DNA of 64,000 nucleotides from BAIKAL-G1 sp943370385 (GTDB taxonomy: Bacteria > Cyanobacteriota > Cyanobacteriia > PCC-6307 > Cyanobiaceae), in assembly GCA_943370385.1 (NCBI GenBank), contig CALRQT020000004.1:186001-250000 (forward strand). Direction: 5' to 3'. A model generated the notes under the pieces. The model did no database searches and was not told the DNA's origin. It saw nothing but the letters and a program-made list of their open reading frames with translations. Within the stretch, counting starts at the first letter, position 1. Each line of letters opens with the position of its first letter. Shown here in pieces: positions 16,566 to 26,463 of the stretch. Position numbers and translations under genes: made by a program.

Positions 16566-17666
16566 ATGGCAGCACCCCCCACCCACCTCGGCCTGGTGTT
16601 CGGTGGGCTGTCGGGCGAACATGCCGTGTCGATCCGCTCGGCGATCACCGTGGCGGGCGCCCTGCGCCGCGGCGCCAACGCCGAGCGCTATCGGCTGAGC
16701 TGCTTCTACATCGACCAGCAGGGCCACTGGTGGCCGCCTGCCGTGGCCGATGCGGTGCTGGCCTCGGGCCTGCCGGCCCAGCCCGCAGACCTGCCGCCGG
16801 CGCCCCAGCGGCCCGGTTTTCGGGGCTTCCCCGCCGGCGCCCTGGAGGTGGAGGTGTGGTTCCCGGTGCTGCATGGCCCCAACGGCGAGGACGGCACGAT
16901 CCAGGGCCTGTTCAGCCTGATGCAGGTGCCCTTCGTTGGCTCGGGGGTGCTGGGCTCGGCCGTGGGCATGGATAAACAGGCGATGAAGGCCGCCTTCGCC
17001 GCCGCCGGCCTGCCCCAGGTGCCCTACGCCTGCGTGGAGGCCGCCGAGCTGGAGGGGCCTGAGCCCCAACGCACCGAGTTGCTAGAGCGGCTGGAGGCCC
17101 AACTCGGCTATCCCTGCTTCATTAAGCCGGCCAACCTGGGCTCCTCGGTGGGCATCAGCAAGGCCGTTGATCGCGACGCCCTGCTGGCGGGCCTGCGCGA
17201 AGCGGCCGGCCACGACCCCCGCCTGGTGGTGGAGCAGGGCGTGAAGGCCCGGGAGCTGGAATGCGCCGTGCTCGGCGATCGCCAGATGGCGGCCTCGGTG
17301 CTGGGGGAGATCTGCTTTGACGCCGACTGGTACGACTACGAGACCAAATACACCGCCGGCCTCAGCCACACCGTGATTCCGGCCCAGGTCAGCGAGGCGA
17401 TTGCCGAACGGGCCCGCGAGATGGCGATTGGGGCCTGCCGGGCGGTGGGGGCTGCCGGCCTGTCGCGGGTGGATTTCTTCTTTGAGGAGGCCACTGGAGC
17501 CCTCTGGCTCAATGAGATCAACACCCTGCCGGGCTTCACCAGCCAAAGCATGTATCCGATGCTCTGGGACGCCACAGGGTTACCGCTTGAGGAGTTGGTG
17601 CACCAGCTGGTGCAACTGGCGCAAGAATCCAGGCCACACACCGGTGGGAGCGTGGAGCCCAGATGA
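16566..17666 (+). CDS. ddl: D-alanine--D-alanine ligase
   Basis: An ATP-grasp ligase (366 aa) making D-Ala-D-Ala for peptidoglycan. Motifs: GLVFGGLSGEHAVSIRSA at the N-terminus, WFPVLHGPNGEDGTIQGL, the serine-loop GSGVLGSAVGMDKQ, FIKPANLGSSVGISK in the ATP-grasp, and the metal site WLNEINTLPGFTSQSMYP. The stop overlaps the start of the next gene (ATGA-type, 4 bases), which links it to the ftsQ-ftsZ cluster. Confidence 0.96.
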   Translation: MAAPPTHLGLVFGGLSGEHAVSIRSAITVAGALRRGANAERYRLSCFYIDQQGHWWPPAVADAVLASGLPAQPADLPPAPQRPGFRGFPAGALEVEVWFPVLHGPNGEDGTIQGLFSLMQVPFVGSGVLGSAVGMDKQAMKAAFAAAGLPQVPYACVEAAELEGPEPQRTELLERLEAQLGYPCFIKPANLGSSVGISKAVDRDALLAGLREAAGHDPRLVVEQGVKARELECAVLGDRQMAASVLGEICFDADWYDYETKYTAGLSHTVIPAQVSEAIAERAREMAIGACRAVGAAGLSRVDFFFEEATGALWLNEINTLPGFTSQSMYPMLWDATGLPLEELVHQLVQLAQESRPHTGGSVEPR

Positions 17667-18073
17667 TTCACGGATTGTTCTGGCTGCCCCTGCTGCTGGT
17701 GTTCGTGCTGCTCACGGCCCTGGGCTGGCTGGAGCGCAGGCGTCAGCAGCTGTTTCGCGACTGGGCCGAGGGGGCGGAGCTGGCCAAGCTCGATAGCTGT
17801 GGCGGCGCCAAGCTGGAGGGCGGCCTGCTCAGCTGGAGTGCCTTTGAGGCCGGCCAACTGGTCGAAAAGGATCAGTTCGTGGTGAAAACCCTCGAATGTG
17901 TGGAATTGCTGGCCCTGCGCTCCGGTGAGGCGCCCCTCACCGACGAGGCCCATGGCGCCTGTCGCCTGCGCCTGGTAGGGGGCGGTTTGCACAAGGACCT
18001 GCCCTTTGCCGATGCGGAACGGGCCCGCCGCTGGATCGACCAGCTGATGGCCCGAGCCCGCTGCGACCTGTGA
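17663..18073 (+). CDS. Small single-pass membrane protein between ddl and ftsQ
   Basis: The 136-residue protein has one N-terminal transmembrane segment (GLFWLPLLLVFVLLTALGWL) and a soluble domain with CGGAKLEGG, LECVELL and CRLRLVGGGLHKDLPFADAE. It overlaps ddl by 4 bases and ftsQ by 4 bases, so its translation is coupled to both. The location argues for a role at the cell envelope or division site, but that is inference from context. I do not recognise a named family. Confidence 0.8.
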   Translation: MIHGLFWLPLLLVFVLLTALGWLERRRQQLFRDWAEGAELAKLDSCGGAKLEGGLLSWSAFEAGQLVEKDQFVVKTLECVELLALRSGEAPLTDEAHGACRLRLVGGGLHKDLPFADAERARRWIDQLMARARCDL

Positions 18074-18915
18074 GCCCGCTCGAGACGGAACGGCGCCCGG
18101 GTCCTGGGGCAGAGCGGCGCCGCCAGCTGCGCCTCCAACGCCGCAACCAACGGCTGCGGGAGATTTGGCGCGTTTTGGTGCTGGTCGGCGCCTCCGCCGG
18201 CCTGGGCTGGGTGCTGCTCGGCCAGGGCTGGAGCTTGCGCAGCCCATCCCAGGTGGAGGTGGTGGGCAGCCGCCAGGTCTCCCGTGACCAGATCATCCAG
18301 GAGGCGCGGCTGCGCTTCCCTGTGCAACTTCTCCATCTCCAGCCGCGCCAGCTCGCGGCCCAACTGGCCGCGGCCCTGCCGGTGGAGAACGTTCAGGTGA
18401 CCCGGCTGATGCTGCCGCCGCGGCTGCGCATCGACCTGGTCGATCGCAAGGCGGTGGCCCGGGCCGAACGGCATACGGGCAAGGGGCTTGAGCAGGGCTA
18501 TGTCGATCGGCTCGGCAACTGGATGACCAGCCGCCAGCAATCGGGCGCCAATGGGTCAGGTGGTGCCCCGCTGCTGCTGGTGAGCGGCTGGCAGGACCAC
18601 CTGCGACCGCCCCTGGCCCAGGTGCTGGGCCGCAGTGGCCAGCTGGGCTCCACCCTCCTCGAGATCCATTTCGAGCCCAACGGCAACCTCTGGCTGATCA
18701 CCAGCTCCCTCGGCAAGGTGCGTTTGGGCCTGCCCGATGGCCAGCTGGGCCGCCGCCTCGACATGCTGAGCCACCTCTCCAGCCACCTGGCCACCCGGGT
18801 CAAGGGCTTGAAGGTGCAGTCGATCGACCTCAGCGATCCGGACCACCCGGAGTTGGGCCTGCCGCCCAAGCCCAGGCCCGGCGGCCCTGCTGGCCCCGGC
18901 CTGGGCGTGGATTAA
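18070..18915 (+). CDS. ftsQ: Cell division protein FtsQ (POTRA domain)
   Basis: The 281-residue bitopic protein has a basic cytoplasmic N-terminus, a transmembrane segment (IWRVLVLVGASAGLGWVLL), a POTRA domain beginning VEVVGSRQVSRDQIIQEARL and an FtsQ-type beta domain. FtsQ links the septal peptidoglycan synthases to the Z-ring. The start is GTG, overlapping the previous stop. About 25 residues at the C-terminus are Pro/Gly-rich. A long hairpin lies between this gene and ftsZ. Confidence 0.88.
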   Translation: MSPLETERRPGPGAERRRQLRLQRRNQRLREIWRVLVLVGASAGLGWVLLGQGWSLRSPSQVEVVGSRQVSRDQIIQEARLRFPVQLLHLQPRQLAAQLAAALPVENVQVTRLMLPPRLRIDLVDRKAVARAERHTGKGLEQGYVDRLGNWMTSRQQSGANGSGGAPLLLVSGWQDHLRPPLAQVLGRSGQLGSTLLEIHFEPNGNLWLITSSLGKVRLGLPDGQLGRRLDMLSHLSSHLATRVKGLKVQSIDLSDPDHPELGLPPKPRPGGPAGPGLGVD

Positions 18916-18918
18916 CGC

Positions 18919-18960
18919 CTTGAAACCTTGACAAGGCCTTGGTCAAACCAGGGTTTCAAG
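18919..18960 (+). repeat. Long imperfect hairpin between ftsQ and ftsZ
   Basis: The outer arms CTTGAAACC (18919-18927) and GGTTTCAAG (18952-18960) are perfect inverted repeats, and the bases between them (TTGACAAGG...CCTTGGTCAA) pair further with small mismatches. No T-run follows, so it is not a classic terminator. It could be a transcript-processing or translation-control element ahead of ftsZ. Confidence 0.7.
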
Positions 18961-19007
18961 CGAATCTGTCGCAATCATTCAGGCCCGCTGGACCAAGCGA
19001 CGACATA

Positions 19008-20165
19008 ATGCTGCCCAGGATGAACGGCATGGGACCTTCCATGGAGATCACGAACGAAGGCCCCTACAGCGCCAGCGTCCCTGCAGGAAACGGCATCGTG
19101 CCCAGCCAGACAGCCCGCATTGAGGTGATTGGCGTTGGTGGTGGCGGCAGCAATGCGGTCAATCGCATGATTGCCTCCGACCTGCAGGGGGTGGGCTACA
19201 GGGTGCTCAACACCGATGCCCAGGCCCTGATCCAGTCTTCCGCCGTGCAACGGCTGCAGCTGGGCCAGAAACTCACCCGTGGCCTGGGCGCGGGCGGCAA
19301 CCCGGTGATCGGCCAGAAGGCTGCCGAGGAATCCCGCGACGAGCTGCTGCAATCACTCCAGGGCGCAGACCTGGTGTTCATTGCCGCCGGCATGGGCGGC
19401 GGTACGGGCACCGGGGCGGCGCCGATCCTGGCCGAGGTGGCCAAGGAATGCGGTGCCCTCACCGTGGGCATCGTCACCAAGCCCTTCAGCTTTGAGGGCC
19501 GCAAGCGCATGCGCCAGGCCGAGGAGGGCATCGCCCGCCTGGCCGAACACGTGGACACCCTGATCGTGATCCCCAACGACCGGCTGCGCGATGCCATCGC
19601 CGGCGCACCCCTGCAGGAGGCCTTCCGCGCCGCCGATGACGTGCTGCGCATGGGCGTGAAGGGCATCAGCGACATCATCACCAAGCCGGGCCTGGTGAAC
19701 GTGGACTTTGCCGACGTGCGCTCGGTGATGGCCGATGCCGGTACCGCCCTGTTGGGGATTGGCGTTGGTTCGGGCCGCTCGCGGGCGATCGAGGCCGCCC
19801 AGGCGGCCATGAGTAGTCCCTTGCTCGAGTCGGCCCGCATCGATGGGGCCAAGGGCTGCGTGATCAACATCAGCGGCGGCCGCGACATGACCCTCGAAGA
19901 CATGACCACCGCTTCGGAGGTGATCTACGACGTGGTCGATCCCGAGGCCAACATCATTGTCGGCGCCGTCGTGGATGAATCCCTTGAGGGGGAAATCCAC
20001 GTGACCGTGATCGCCACCGGCTTCGAGGGCGGCAACACCTACCGGCCCGAACGCACGATCAGCACCTTCAGCGCCGACCTACGCGCCGCCCACAGCCAGG
20101 CCCAGGACCAGGCCCCCGGCGCCAAGATCCCTCCCTTCCTCCTCAACCGTCAACAGGGGCTCTGA
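19008..20165 (+). CDS. ftsZ: Cell division GTPase FtsZ
   Basis: FtsZ is the tubulin-like GTPase that forms the division ring. It shows RIEVIGVGGGGSNAVNRMI, the tubulin signature AGMGGGTGTGAAP, the nucleotide contacts in TKPFSFEGRKRMRQA, the T7-loop catalytic aspartate in NVDFADVRSVM and the C-terminal interaction peptide KIPPFLLNRQ. The start is uncertain: ATG at 19008 gives 385 residues with a roughly 33-residue leader; ATG at 19020, 19029 or 19041 is also possible. The frame is open from TTG at 18939, but that codon is inside the hairpin and unlikely. Confidence 0.95.
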   Translation: MLPRMNGMGPSMEITNEGPYSASVPAGNGIVPSQTARIEVIGVGGGGSNAVNRMIASDLQGVGYRVLNTDAQALIQSSAVQRLQLGQKLTRGLGAGGNPVIGQKAAEESRDELLQSLQGADLVFIAAGMGGGTGTGAAPILAEVAKECGALTVGIVTKPFSFEGRKRMRQAEEGIARLAEHVDTLIVIPNDRLRDAIAGAPLQEAFRAADDVLRMGVKGISDIITKPGLVNVDFADVRSVMADAGTALLGIGVGSGRSRAIEAAQAAMSSPLLESARIDGAKGCVINISGGRDMTLEDMTTASEVIYDVVDPEANIIVGAVVDESLEGEIHVTVIATGFEGGNTYRPERTISTFSADLRAAHSQAQDQAPGAKIPPFLLNRQQGL

Positions 20166-20224
20166 GGCCTCTGGGGGGCTGCAGAGGCGGTCCCTTCCCT
20201 TTGCCGCGAGAGGCGAGCCCTTGG

Positions 20225-20290
20225 AGCTGGGAACCATCGGGATTCCCAGCTGCCGGGGCGTTAATGGGGCCAATCGGGCCCTATTTTTTT
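20225..20290 (+). terminator. Tandem hairpins with T-run downstream of ftsZ
   Basis: The first hairpin is AGCTGGGAA (20225-20233) with TTCCCAGCT (20243-20251). The second, GGGCC (20267-20271) with GGCCC (20277-20281), is followed by TATTTTTTT and is a credible rho-independent terminator. Together with about 195 bases of otherwise featureless sequence they make up the 320-base gap to panB. Confidence 0.75.
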
Positions 20291-20485
20291 GATCAAAAAT
20301 TGGATGAAGCCCCAGAACCCAAGGGCTTGGGATCGTTGGCCCCTGGAGTGAACAGGCTGACCAATGGAAATAGGGTGACCCGGAGTCCACGCCTGCCTAG
20401 AGCATCCCGTGTGGCTGCTCCCTTCCGGTCCTGACCAGATTTGGGCGTCCGGGCCGCATGGGTCCGAGTCTGTTGGATGCTAGCA

Positions 20486-21370
20486 ATGGGCCTGAGCCCC
20501 GGAGGATCGGTGCCCCTGCGTCCCGGCGATCTGATCCAGTTCAAACAGGACGGCAGGCCCATTGCCATGCTCACGGCCTGGGATGCCCTTTCGGCGGCCC
20601 TGGTGGAGGCCGCCGGCGCCGATGTGGTGCTGGTGGGCGATTCCCTGGCGATGGTGGTGCTCGGCCATGCCACCACCCTGCCGGTGACCCTGGAGGAGAT
20701 GCTCCAGCACTGCCGCGCCGTGGGCCGGGGCCTGGGCCGTCCGCCCGCCCGCCAGCCCCTGCTGGTCTGCGACCTGCCTTTTTTGAGCTACCAGTGCGGC
20801 CTTGATGGGGCCGTGGCCGCCGCGGGAGCCGTGCTGAAGCACAGCCCGGCCGCGGCGGTGAAGTTGGAGGGGGGCGAACCGGAAACCGTGGCCGTGGTCG
20901 ACCGGCTGGTGCGCAGCGGTATCCCGGTGATGGCCCACCTCGGCCTCACCCCCCAATCGGTCCATCGCCTCGGCTACCGGCGCCAGGCCACCGATCCGAT
21001 CAGCCAGGAGCGCCTCCGCCGGGCTGCCCTCAACCTGGAGGCGGCCGGCAGTTTTGCCCTGGTGCTCGAGCATGTGCCGGCCGATCTGGCCGGCAGCCTG
21101 CGGCGGGAGCTCACGATTCCCGTGATCGGCATCGGCGCCGGCGATGACTGCGATGGCCAGGTGCGGGTCACGGCTGATTTGCTCGGCCTCACCGAGCGGC
21201 AGCCGCCCTTCTGTCCGCCCCTGTTGGCCGGCCGCAGCCTGGCGATCGAGGCCCTGGGGGGCTGGGTCACCGGCCTGGCTGCAAGTACGGATCCCATCAG
21301 TTCCCCAACTAGTCCGCCGCCGTCCGCTCCTCCCACCACGCCACCAGCTCCCGCAGCACCCCATTGCTGA
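20486..21370 (+). CDS. panB: 3-methyl-2-oxobutanoate hydroxymethyltransferase
   Basis: PanB makes ketopantoate from 2-oxoisovalerate and methylene-tetrahydrofolate in pantothenate synthesis. Family motifs are IAMLTAWDALSAALVEAAG, VVLVGDSLAMVVLGHATTLP (metal-binding Asp), AAAVKLEGGEPETV, MAHLGLTPQSVHRLGGYR-like sequence and IPVIGIGAGDDCDGQV. The chosen ATG gives 294 residues; ATG at 20477 and 20441 are alternatives. The last 25 residues are Pro/Ser-rich and overlap the 3' end of the convergent hemW gene by 62 bases. Confidence 0.92.
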   Translation: MGLSPGGSVPLRPGDLIQFKQDGRPIAMLTAWDALSAALVEAAGADVVLVGDSLAMVVLGHATTLPVTLEEMLQHCRAVGRGLGRPPARQPLLVCDLPFLSYQCGLDGAVAAAGAVLKHSPAAAVKLEGGEPETVAVVDRLVRSGIPVMAHLGLTPQSVHRLGYRRQATDPISQERLRRAALNLEAAGSFALVLEHVPADLAGSLRRELTIPVIGIGAGDDCDGQVRVTADLLGLTERQPPFCPPLLAGRSLAIEALGGWVTGLAASTDPISSPTSPPPSAPPTTPPAPAAPHC

Positions 21371-22592
21371 GGGCCAGGCCCTCGGGATCGCTCAGCCGCC
21401 AGCGGGGCCCTTCCTGCAGGAGCAGGGCCCGCTGGCGGTAGGGCTGCCAGCGGGCCAGCAGATCCTCCAGCTCGCTGCTGGTGACGCCCGCCTGGCCGGC
21501 CAGCTCCGCCAGGCGCACCCCCTCGCGGCGGCGCAGCCCCACCAGCAGCCGTTCATCGAAGGGCAGCCCAGGGGCCTGGGTGGCGTCCTGGGGCGTTGGC
21601 GCCCCATCGCCAGGACCGGCCGCCGCGCCTGGGACGGACCCGGGGCCCGGTGACCCTGTTGGGGAGGCCTGGGCCAGCCACTCGGCATAGGCGGCCCGGG
21701 TGCGAGGTCGAGCCAGCCGTTGGCCCCAGGGGGCGCTGGTGGCGCCCAGGCCGAAGCCCCACCAGCCGGCGCCACTCCAATAGACCCGGTTGTGGCGCGA
21801 AGCGTGGCCCGGTAGGGCGAAGTTGGAGATCTCGTAGTGGCCGTAGCCGGCGGCTTGGAGGGCCTGGGCCGTTAGCTCCATCAGGTCGGCGCCCAGGTCG
21901 GCGTCGGGGAGCTCCAGCTCGCCCCGGCCCTGGCGCCAGGCAAACACCGTGCCCGGTTCGATGATTAGGTCGTAGATCGAGAGGTGGGGCGGGGCCAGGG
22001 CCACGGCCTGGGCCAGCTGGTCGCGCCAGGCGGCCAGCCCCTGCTCGGGCAGCCCCTGGATCAGGTCCAGGCTCCAGCTGGCCAGCTCACCCCCCTGGCG
22101 GGCCTGATCGAGCCAGGCTGCCGCCTGGAGCAGGTCGGAGCGGCGGTGGCGCCGCCCTAGCCGCTCCAGCACGCCGTCATCAAAACTTTGGCCGCCCAGG
22201 CTCACCCGGTTGACGCCGGCGGCGAGATAACCGGCCAGCCGCGGCCCATCGAAGCTGGCCGGATCCATCTCCAGGCTGATCTCGGCCCCGGGGGCGAGGC
22301 CAAAGCGGGCCGCCAGGGCCGCCAGCAGGGACCCCAGTTGGGCTGGGGTCAGCATCGAGGGCGTACCGCCCCCCACGTACACGGTGGAGAGGGGCGGACC
22401 GGCTGGGGCGGCGGCGATCTCGCCCAGCAGCAGCTCCAGGTAGGCGGCGATCGAACCGGACTCGGCCCCATCGGCGTGGTCGCCTAGGGGCACCACGGCG
22501 AAATCGCAGTAGAAGCAGCGCCGGTGGCAAAAGGGGATGTGCAGGTAGGCGCTGCGGGGTAGCCAGGCGCGGGGGCTGACTGGGCCTTCCAT
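21309..22592 (-). CDS. hemW: HemW-like radical SAM protein (annotated as CPO III-like)
   Basis: A 427-residue radical-SAM protein with the cluster motif YLHIPFCHRRCFYCDF, a glycine-rich SAM site (VYVGGGTPSMLTPAQL) and SLDLIQGLPEQGLAAW. Length and absence of the longer HemN N-terminus favour HemW, a heme-trafficking protein, over true oxygen-independent coproporphyrinogen oxidase. ATG at 22592 was picked because the open frame upstream (to 23069) is antisense to the next gene. A Pro/Gly-rich insertion of about 30 residues interrupts the C-terminal domain. It converges on panB with a 62-base overlap and diverges from the PIN-TRAM gene. Confidence 0.88.
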   Translation of the reverse strand: MEGPVSPRAWLPRSAYLHIPFCHRRCFYCDFAVVPLGDHADGAESGSIAAYLELLLGEIAAAPAGPPLSTVYVGGGTPSMLTPAQLGSLLAALAARFGLAPGAEISLEMDPASFDGPRLAGYLAAGVNRVSLGGQSFDDGVLERLGRRHRRSDLLQAAAWLDQARQGGELASWSLDLIQGLPEQGLAAWRDQLAQAVALAPPHLSIYDLIIEPGTVFAWRQGRGELELPDADLGADLMELTAQALQAAGYGHYEISNFALPGHASRHNRVYWSGAGWWGFGLGATSAPWGQRLARPRTRAAYAEWLAQASPTGSPGPGSVPGAAAGPGDGAPTPQDATQAPGLPFDERLLVGLRRREGVRLAELAGQAGVTSSELEDLLARWQPYRQRALLLQEGPRWRLSDPEGLALSNGVLRELVAWWEERTAAD

Positions 22593-22713
22593 GGCCCCCC
22601 CGCCGGCCTCCGGGCTGTGGCCAAGCCCAGACGGGCGGTTAAGCACCCCAGTCAAAGGCGCCTGGATCGGGCATGCTTCCTGCTCAGGGATCGGGACAAG
22701 CACGTCACAGGCC

Positions 22714-23862
22714 ATGGTGGACAGCCTCATCCTGGTTCTGTTCCTGATTTCCGGGGCCGCCACCGGCTGGCTGGGGGTGGACCTGCTGCCGGAAGACCTG
22801 CTGGTCCAGGTCACGAACCTGGAGGGCCTGCGCTGGGTGATGGGCGGCTTTGGCGCCTTCTTTGGCCTGGTGGCGGGGTTCTTCTTCCAACAGCTGCGCA
22901 AGCGCCTGATGCGCCAGGTGCGCTCCATGCCCACCGACCTGCTGGTGAGCCGGGCCGTGGGGCTGATCCTGGGCCTGCTGGTGGCCAACCTGCTGCTGGC
23001 GCCGATCCTGCTGCTGCCCCTGCCCTGGGAGGTGGTGTTCGTCAAACCGCTGGCGGCGGTGCTGAGCAACGTGTTTTTCGGTGTGTCGGGCTACAACCTG
23101 GCCGAAGTGCATGGCCGCACCCTGCTGCGCCTGTTCAACCCCTCCAGCGCCGAGGCCCTGCTGGTGGCCGATGGGGTGCTGATGCCCGCCACCGCCAAGA
23201 TCCTCGACACCAGCGTGATCATCGACGGCCGCATCCGCGGCCTGCTCGATTCCGGCCTGCTGGAGGGCCAGGTGATCGTGGCCCAGGCCGTGATTGATGA
23301 ATTGCAGGCCCTGGCCGATTCGGCCAACAACGAGAAGCGGGCCAAGGGCCGCCGCGGTCTCAAGCTGCTGGCCGAATTGCGGGAGCAGTACGGCCGGCGC
23401 CTGGTGGTCAACACCACCCGCTACGAGGGCAGTGGGGTGGACGACAAGCTGCAAAAGCTCACCGCCGACACCGGCGGCACCCTGGTGACCACCGACTACA
23501 ACCTGGCCAAGGTGGCCGAGGTGCAGCAGCTCAAGGTGATGAACCTGAGCGAACTGGTGATGGCCCTGCGGCCCGAGGTGCAGCCGGGCGATGGCCTGCA
23601 GCTCAAGATCGTGCGCGATGGCAAGGAGGCCGACCAGGGCGTGGGCTACCTGGAAGACGGCACGATGGTGGTGGTCGAAGGGGGCAAGGGCCGCGGCGGC
23701 GAACGGATCGCCGTCACCGTCACCGGCGCCCTGCAGACCCCCACGGGCCGGATGGTGTTCGCCCGCAGCGACCAGGAGGCGCCACCGCGCCGCAGCAATC
23801 GGGCGAAATCCGAACCGAACCGTCCCGAGGAGCCGGACCCTGGCGCCACGAACCCCCGCTAG
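22714..23862 (+). CDS. PIN-TRAM domain membrane protein
   Basis: The 382-residue protein has four hydrophobic segments in the first 140 residues (LILVLFLISGAATGWLG, WVMGGFGAFFGLVAGFFF, AVGLILGLLVANLLLAPILL, VVFVKPLAAVLSNVFFGVSG), then a PIN nuclease domain with acidic residues (ILDTSVIIDGRI, VIDELQALAD, LVTTDYNLAK) and a C-terminal TRAM domain (VGYLEDGTMVVVEGGKG). The architecture is that of the YacL-like proteins found in cyanobacteria and Firmicutes, whose RNA substrates are unknown. It lies just upstream of clpR. ATG at 22714 places the first membrane helix at the N-terminus. Confidence 0.9.
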   Translation: MVDSLILVLFLISGAATGWLGVDLLPEDLLVQVTNLEGLRWVMGGFGAFFGLVAGFFFQQLRKRLMRQVRSMPTDLLVSRAVGLILGLLVANLLLAPILLLPLPWEVVFVKPLAAVLSNVFFGVSGYNLAEVHGRTLLRLFNPSSAEALLVADGVLMPATAKILDTSVIIDGRIRGLLDSGLLEGQVIVAQAVIDELQALADSANNEKRAKGRRGLKLLAELREQYGRRLVVNTTRYEGSGVDDKLQKLTADTGGTLVTTDYNLAKVAEVQQLKVMNLSELVMALRPEVQPGDGLQLKIVRDGKEADQGVGYLEDGTMVVVEGGKGRGGERIAVTVTGALQTPTGRMVFARSDQEAPPRRSNRAKSEPNRPEEPDPGATNPR

Positions 23863-23893
23863 GCTCCCGGTTCAGGCCTGCAGTGATCCGCGG

Positions 23894-24577
23894 ATGTCGG
23901 TGTCAGCCCCCTACTACGGCGATTCCGCGGTGATGCGCACGCCGCCGCCGGATCTGCCCTCCCTGCTGCTCAAGGAGCGGATCGTTTACCTGGGCCTGCC
24001 CCTGTTCAGCGACGACGACGCCAAGCGCCAGATGGGCATTGACGTGACCGAGCTGATCATTGCCCAGTTGCTCTTCCTGGAATTCGATAATCCGGACAAG
24101 CCGATTTTCTTCTACATCAACTCCACCGGCACCAGCTGGTACTCGGGTGATGCAATCGGCTTTGAAACCGAAGCCTTTGCCATCGCCGACACCCTCAGCT
24201 ACGTCAAGCCGCCGGTGCACACGATCTGCATCGGCCAGGCCATGGGCACCGCTGCCATGATCCTGTCGGCCGGCACCAAGGGCCACCGGGCCGCCCTGCC
24301 CCACGCCTCGATCGTGTTGCACCAGCCCCGCAGCGGTGCCCGCGGCCAGGCCACCGACATCCAGATCCGGGCCAAGGAGGTGCTGCACAACAAGCACACC
24401 ATGCTCGAAATGCTGTCGCGCAACACGGGCCGCAGCGTTGAGCAGCTTTCCAAGGATTCCGACCGCATGACCTACCTCACCGCCGCTGAAGCGGTGGAGT
24501 ACGGCCTGATCGATCGGGTGCTCACCAGCCAGAAGCAGTTGCCGACGCCGCTGCCCGGTGCGGTTGCCCCGGCCTGA
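23894..24577 (+). CDS. clpR: ClpR, catalytically inactive ClpP-family subunit
   Basis: A 227-residue ClpP homologue. Where active ClpP has the nucleophile in AASMG, this protein has ICIGQAMGTAAMIL, so the serine is missing; the histidine remains (IVLHQPRSG), but the aspartate region reads DSDRMTYLT instead of DTDRDYFLS. That pattern defines cyanobacterial ClpR, which forms mixed rings with ClpP3. The next gene encodes an active ClpP, 84 bases downstream, consistent with a ClpR-ClpP3 operon. ATG at 23894 is 31 bases after the PIN-TRAM stop. Confidence 0.93.
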   Translation: MSVSAPYYGDSAVMRTPPPDLPSLLLKERIVYLGLPLFSDDDAKRQMGIDVTELIIAQLLFLEFDNPDKPIFFYINSTGTSWYSGDAIGFETEAFAIADTLSYVKPPVHTICIGQAMGTAAMILSAGTKGHRAALPHASIVLHQPRSGARGQATDIQIRAKEVLHNKHTMLEMLSRNTGRSVEQLSKDSDRMTYLTAAEAVEYGLIDRVLTSQKQLPTPLPGAVAPA

Positions 24578-24661
24578 GCAGGCCCCCCTGCCCCGCTCCT
24601 CGGCCGCTCCATCCCGTTCAGCTAGTCCAGTTCCGCCCGCCACCGCCGCCTCTCCAGACCC

Positions 24662-25273
24662 ATGCCCATCGGCACCCCCAGCGTTCCCTACCGCCTTCCC
24701 GGCAGCCAGTACGAGCGCTGGGTTGACATCTACACCCGCCTGGGCGTGGAGCGCATCCTGTTCCTCGGCTCCGAGGTGAATGACGCCATCGCCAACAGCC
24801 TGGTGGCCCAGATGCTGTACCTCGATTCCGAGGACAGCTCCAAGCCGATCTACCTGTACATCAATTCGCCTGGCGGATCGGTGACCGCCGGCCTGGCGAT
24901 CTTCGACACGATGCAATACGTCAAATCCGATGTGGTGACGATCTGCGTCGGCCTGGCGGCCTCGATGGGGGCCTTCCTGCTGGCCGCCGGCACCAAGGGC
25001 AAACGCCTGGCCCTGCCCCACAGCCGGATCATGATCCACCAGCCCCTGGGCGGCACCAGCCAGCGCCAGGCCAGCGACATCGAGATCGAGGCCCGCGAAA
25101 TCCTGCGCATCAAGGACATGCTCAACCAGAGCCTGGCCGACATGAGCGGCCAGAGCCTGGAAAAAATCGCCAAGGACACCGACCGCGACTACTTCCTCAG
25201 CGCCGCTGAAGCCAAGGACTACGGCCTGATTGACCGGGTGATCTCCCATCCCACCGAGGCGGCCGCCTCCTGA
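24662..25273 (+). CDS. clpP: ATP-dependent Clp protease proteolytic subunit (ClpP3-type)
   Basis: A 203-residue serine protease subunit with intact triad: Ser in VGLAASMGAFLLAAG, His in RIMIHQPLGG and Asp in DTDRDYFLSAAEA. It should assemble with the upstream ClpR and work with ClpC. The start ATG at 24662 gives the short N-terminus MPIGTPSVPYRLPG common in this subfamily. Confidence 0.94.
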   Translation: MPIGTPSVPYRLPGSQYERWVDIYTRLGVERILFLGSEVNDAIANSLVAQMLYLDSEDSSKPIYLYINSPGGSVTAGLAIFDTMQYVKSDVVTICVGLAASMGAFLLAAGTKGKRLALPHSRIMIHQPLGGTSQRQASDIEIEAREILRIKDMLNQSLADMSGQSLEKIAKDTDRDYFLSAAEAKDYGLIDRVISHPTEAAAS

Positions 25274-25358
25274 GCGGCACCGGCCCTTGCCCCTGAGCTA
25301 GGGGGAGGACCAACCCGGATCGGGGGCCCGTCGCAGCGACCCCCTGGCCCTAGGGCCA

Positions 25359-25392
25359 AGCGCCTGCCAGGGCAATCCCCCTGGCAGGCGCT
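25359..25392 (+). terminator. Strong hairpin between clpP and ilvC
   Basis: A 14-bp stem (AGCGCCTGCCAGGG with CCCTGGCAGGCGCT) around a 6-base loop is followed by TT and CGT. It is probably the clpP terminator; because it is only about 40 bases before the ilvC ATG, an attenuation role for ilvC cannot be excluded. Confidence 0.7.
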
Positions 25393-25430
25393 TTCGTAAG
25401 CTCCTCCTTTGCCCTGAGCGCGCACGCCTG

Positions 25431-26426
<996 letters not shown>

Positions 26427-26463
26427 TCAGGGTCATGGCTCCTGTTTCGGGTCGGCTGACCCC

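Noticed and set aside
23894..24577. ClpR read as a defective ClpP pseudogene
   Set aside because: Loss of the catalytic Ser and Asp is the normal, conserved state of cyanobacterial ClpR next to an active ClpP.
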